Below, in pieces: positions 62,237-64,000 of a stretch of 64,000 bases of DNA (position 1 is the first letter of the stretch; every line of letters starts with the position of its first letter). The notes under the pieces were generated by a model. That model searched no databases. It was given only the letters and a program-made list of their open reading frames with translations, and was not told the origin of the DNA. The DNA lies in assembly GCA_037176725.1 (NCBI GenBank), contig JAZBRS010000026.1:57452501-57516500 (forward strand). Direction: 5' to 3'. This DNA is from Posidonia oceanica (taxonomy: Eukaryota; Streptophyta; Magnoliopsida; Alismatales; Posidoniaceae). The translations under genes were made by a program, and so were the position numbers.

Positions 62237-64000
62237 GAGAGCAACAGAAAAGGGAGGAGACAGACGCACCACCCACCACAACACTCCCCTCTCCACCTTC
62301 ACTAGCCTCCCACGAAGCCACCAGTAAGAGCCGACCCACCATGAGAGCCATAGAGAGAGGAGAAGAACAAACAGCCACTGTGGAGACCCATTTTCTCAAA
62401 GAGGAGAATTGAGAGTGAGAGGAGTGGTCTGACACCCTCCAGACCATCACCGGACCACCAAGAAGTCGCCTAAATGCCACCTGCGCGCCATCGTCGCCTC
62501 CGGACCCCCCTCCGCCAGCAGCACCTTCGGTCGGTTGAGCCTGAGGTCAGCAGGCCTCCTCGCGTGTCGTCTCAGGTAACGAGCACCTTCCCCAGCTTAG
62601 CCGCGCATCCCTCTTGCTTCCTAGACTCTTTCCCGTTAATTCTAGGCCCTGTGCTCCGCTTTCCACTTCGCCGGACTTCCTCATCTTCCCCAGCAACGGC
62701 CGCCGTCTGCAGATCAGCTCTGCCGCACCAGACTGCCGCACCACCTCTGGACTGCCTCCAGAGCCTCGCCAGACCTCCCGCAACTCAGCCGACCGCTGCC
62801 CAAGCCTCACCGCTGCTCGCAAAGCCTCCCTAAGCCGCTGGACCGCTGCAGCGTCGCCGGCAGCGTCGGGGGCCACTGTAGATCCTGTAGCATATATGTT
62901 AGATGTTTTATTTTTTCGTTTGATTCATGCATTGCATTTAGGTCCCTAGGTTTAGTTTATTTATGTTCCAGTCCAGCATCGGTTTAGAAATCATTTAATT
63001 TCTAATTGAAACCATATTGCATTGCGTAAAACTACTATGTGTTTCATTTATTGCATCCAAGTCCACACATCATGCATTTAATCATTTAATTTCGTTTTTT
63101 ATCTTACTGCATTGCATTAAGACCCAGCAACTTGTTTTTATTTTGTTTAAGTCCTCAGACCAATCATCAAATCATTTAATCATGTTTTTTTATCTTACTG
63201 CATTGCAAAAAAGCCCAAAAACTTATTTTAATTGCATTTCAGTCCTGTTTGCTTTAAACCATTCATTTAAATCACATTTTATCTTATTGCATTGTTTTTA
63301 AATCCAGTAAGTTGTTTAAATTGTATTTTAGTCCTCTGAGCATACATCCATTCATTTAAATGTGTTTTTTAAACTATATTGCATTGCAGTTTAGTCTAGC
63401 ACCTTGGTTTATTTGTACTTAAGTCCTGTATCAGTTCCAGTAGTCATTTAACTGCATTTTTTAAACCATATTGCATTGTATTTTAGTCCAAGACTTTAGT
63501 TTAATTGCTTTTAAGTCCTGCATGCCTACAGAAGTCATTTAGTTGCAAATTTAAACTATATTACATTACTGAAAAGTCCTGTAATCATGTTTATTTGCAG
63601 TTAAGTCCTATTTGCATTCAAAACATCATTTCAGTTGCATTTTTAACCACATTGCATTGTAATAATGTCCTACAGTTTTCAAAATTGCATGTTAGTCCTT
63701 ATTTTAAACTGTTGCTTGTTTGCATGCCTGTTTAGCTTTGCATTTCAAAACCCTACATATTTTCAAAATTGCATATAGGTCCTTATGCTTGCTTTCTTCA
63801 TGTTTGCATCCTGCTTTGCATTTAAAACCCAATAGTTAGGTCTAATTGCATGTTAATCCTAAAATTCAACTATAGTGTGCTTGCATATTTCTTTTGCTTT
63901 GCATTTAGGTCTAGCATGTTTTAAAAATTGCACATTAGTCCATTTCTTGCACCATTGCATGCATATCTTTTAATTAATGTTGTATTTAGCCCCTGCTGAT
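62237..64000 (+). mobile_element. E4: LTR fragment of another Ogre-like element (plus strand)
   Basis: Distantly collinear with the middle of the E1 LTR (about 8.5-10.3 kb): a C/T-rich then GC-richer part, a donor-like CTCAG/GTAAC at 62575/62576 followed by GAGCACCTTCCCC (E1: GTAATCACTGCTTCCCC), then from about 62890 a TTGCAT-rich zone with TGCATTTAGGTCC phrases. Neither LTR end is in view; the left is cut by E3 and the right by the window. ORFs here are low-complexity readings. Confidence 0.75.
62571..62580 (+). promoter_or_regulatory. splice-donor-like site in E4
   Basis: CTCAG/GTAAC is at the same relative place as the donor-like sites in the E1, E2 and A LTRs, although the surrounding sequence is much diverged. 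Confidence 0.4.

Overview
This window is a piece of plant nuclear repeat DNA, almost certainly intergenic heterochromatin of a flowering plant. I recognise no host gene, tRNA or rRNA. Nearly all 64 kb can be assigned to very large Ty3/gypsy LTR retrotransposons of the Tat lineage, Ogre-like. The evidence is the long LTRs, a primer-binding site of tRNA-Arg type, the domain order gag, protease, RT, RNase H, second (archaeal-type) RNase H, integrase, and no chromodomain.

Layout. Bases 1-4125 are the 3' part of a plus-strand LTR (A) inserted into a minus-strand LTR fragment (B, 4126-4716). B in turn sits in the 5' LTR of element E2, of which 4717-5514 is visible. E2 (plus strand) has its leader at 5515-6236, where a complete young element E1 (6237-34173) has inserted. 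E1 has two 5,997-bp LTRs, a 5-bp target duplication ACCGC, one intact 2,924-aa Gag-Pol ORF and an intact second ORF downstream of pol. E2 resumes at 34174: a gag-pol pseudogene with many stops, a decayed copy of the second ORF, and a 3' LTR at 48159-51389. E2 itself appears inserted in the 3' region of a minus-strand element E3 (51390-62236). E3 keeps a 5' LTR, PBS, leader and a broken gag, but no pol. E3 lies in yet another plus-strand LTR (E4, 62237-64000). Relative order of insertion: E4 host LTR, then E3, then E2, then E1; B and then A landed separately in E2.

How the parts work together. E1 encodes everything expected for reverse transcription and integration. Its second ORF encodes a protein resembling the plant mobile domain / DUF7745 group. 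It lies after pol, whereas the extra ORF described for Ogre elements is upstream of gag. E2 and E3 are decayed relatives and act as natural comparisons.

The most interesting signal is non-coding. Each element has a hairpin-dense tract near its 3' end. Primary sequence differs between and within tracts, but paired arms change together, giving compensatory substitutions around conserved loops. The same kind of covariation is seen in a nested stem that places the polypurine tract against the 3' LTR edge, and in a small stem just after pol. The E2/E3 LTRs carry repeated twin-hairpin modules built from the palindrome GCGTCCAACGTTGGACGC. All LTR types carry a PBS echo and a splice-donor-like site at corresponding positions, with acceptor-like sites just upstream of gag. 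These are readings by eye; covariation statistics and RNA data would decide them.
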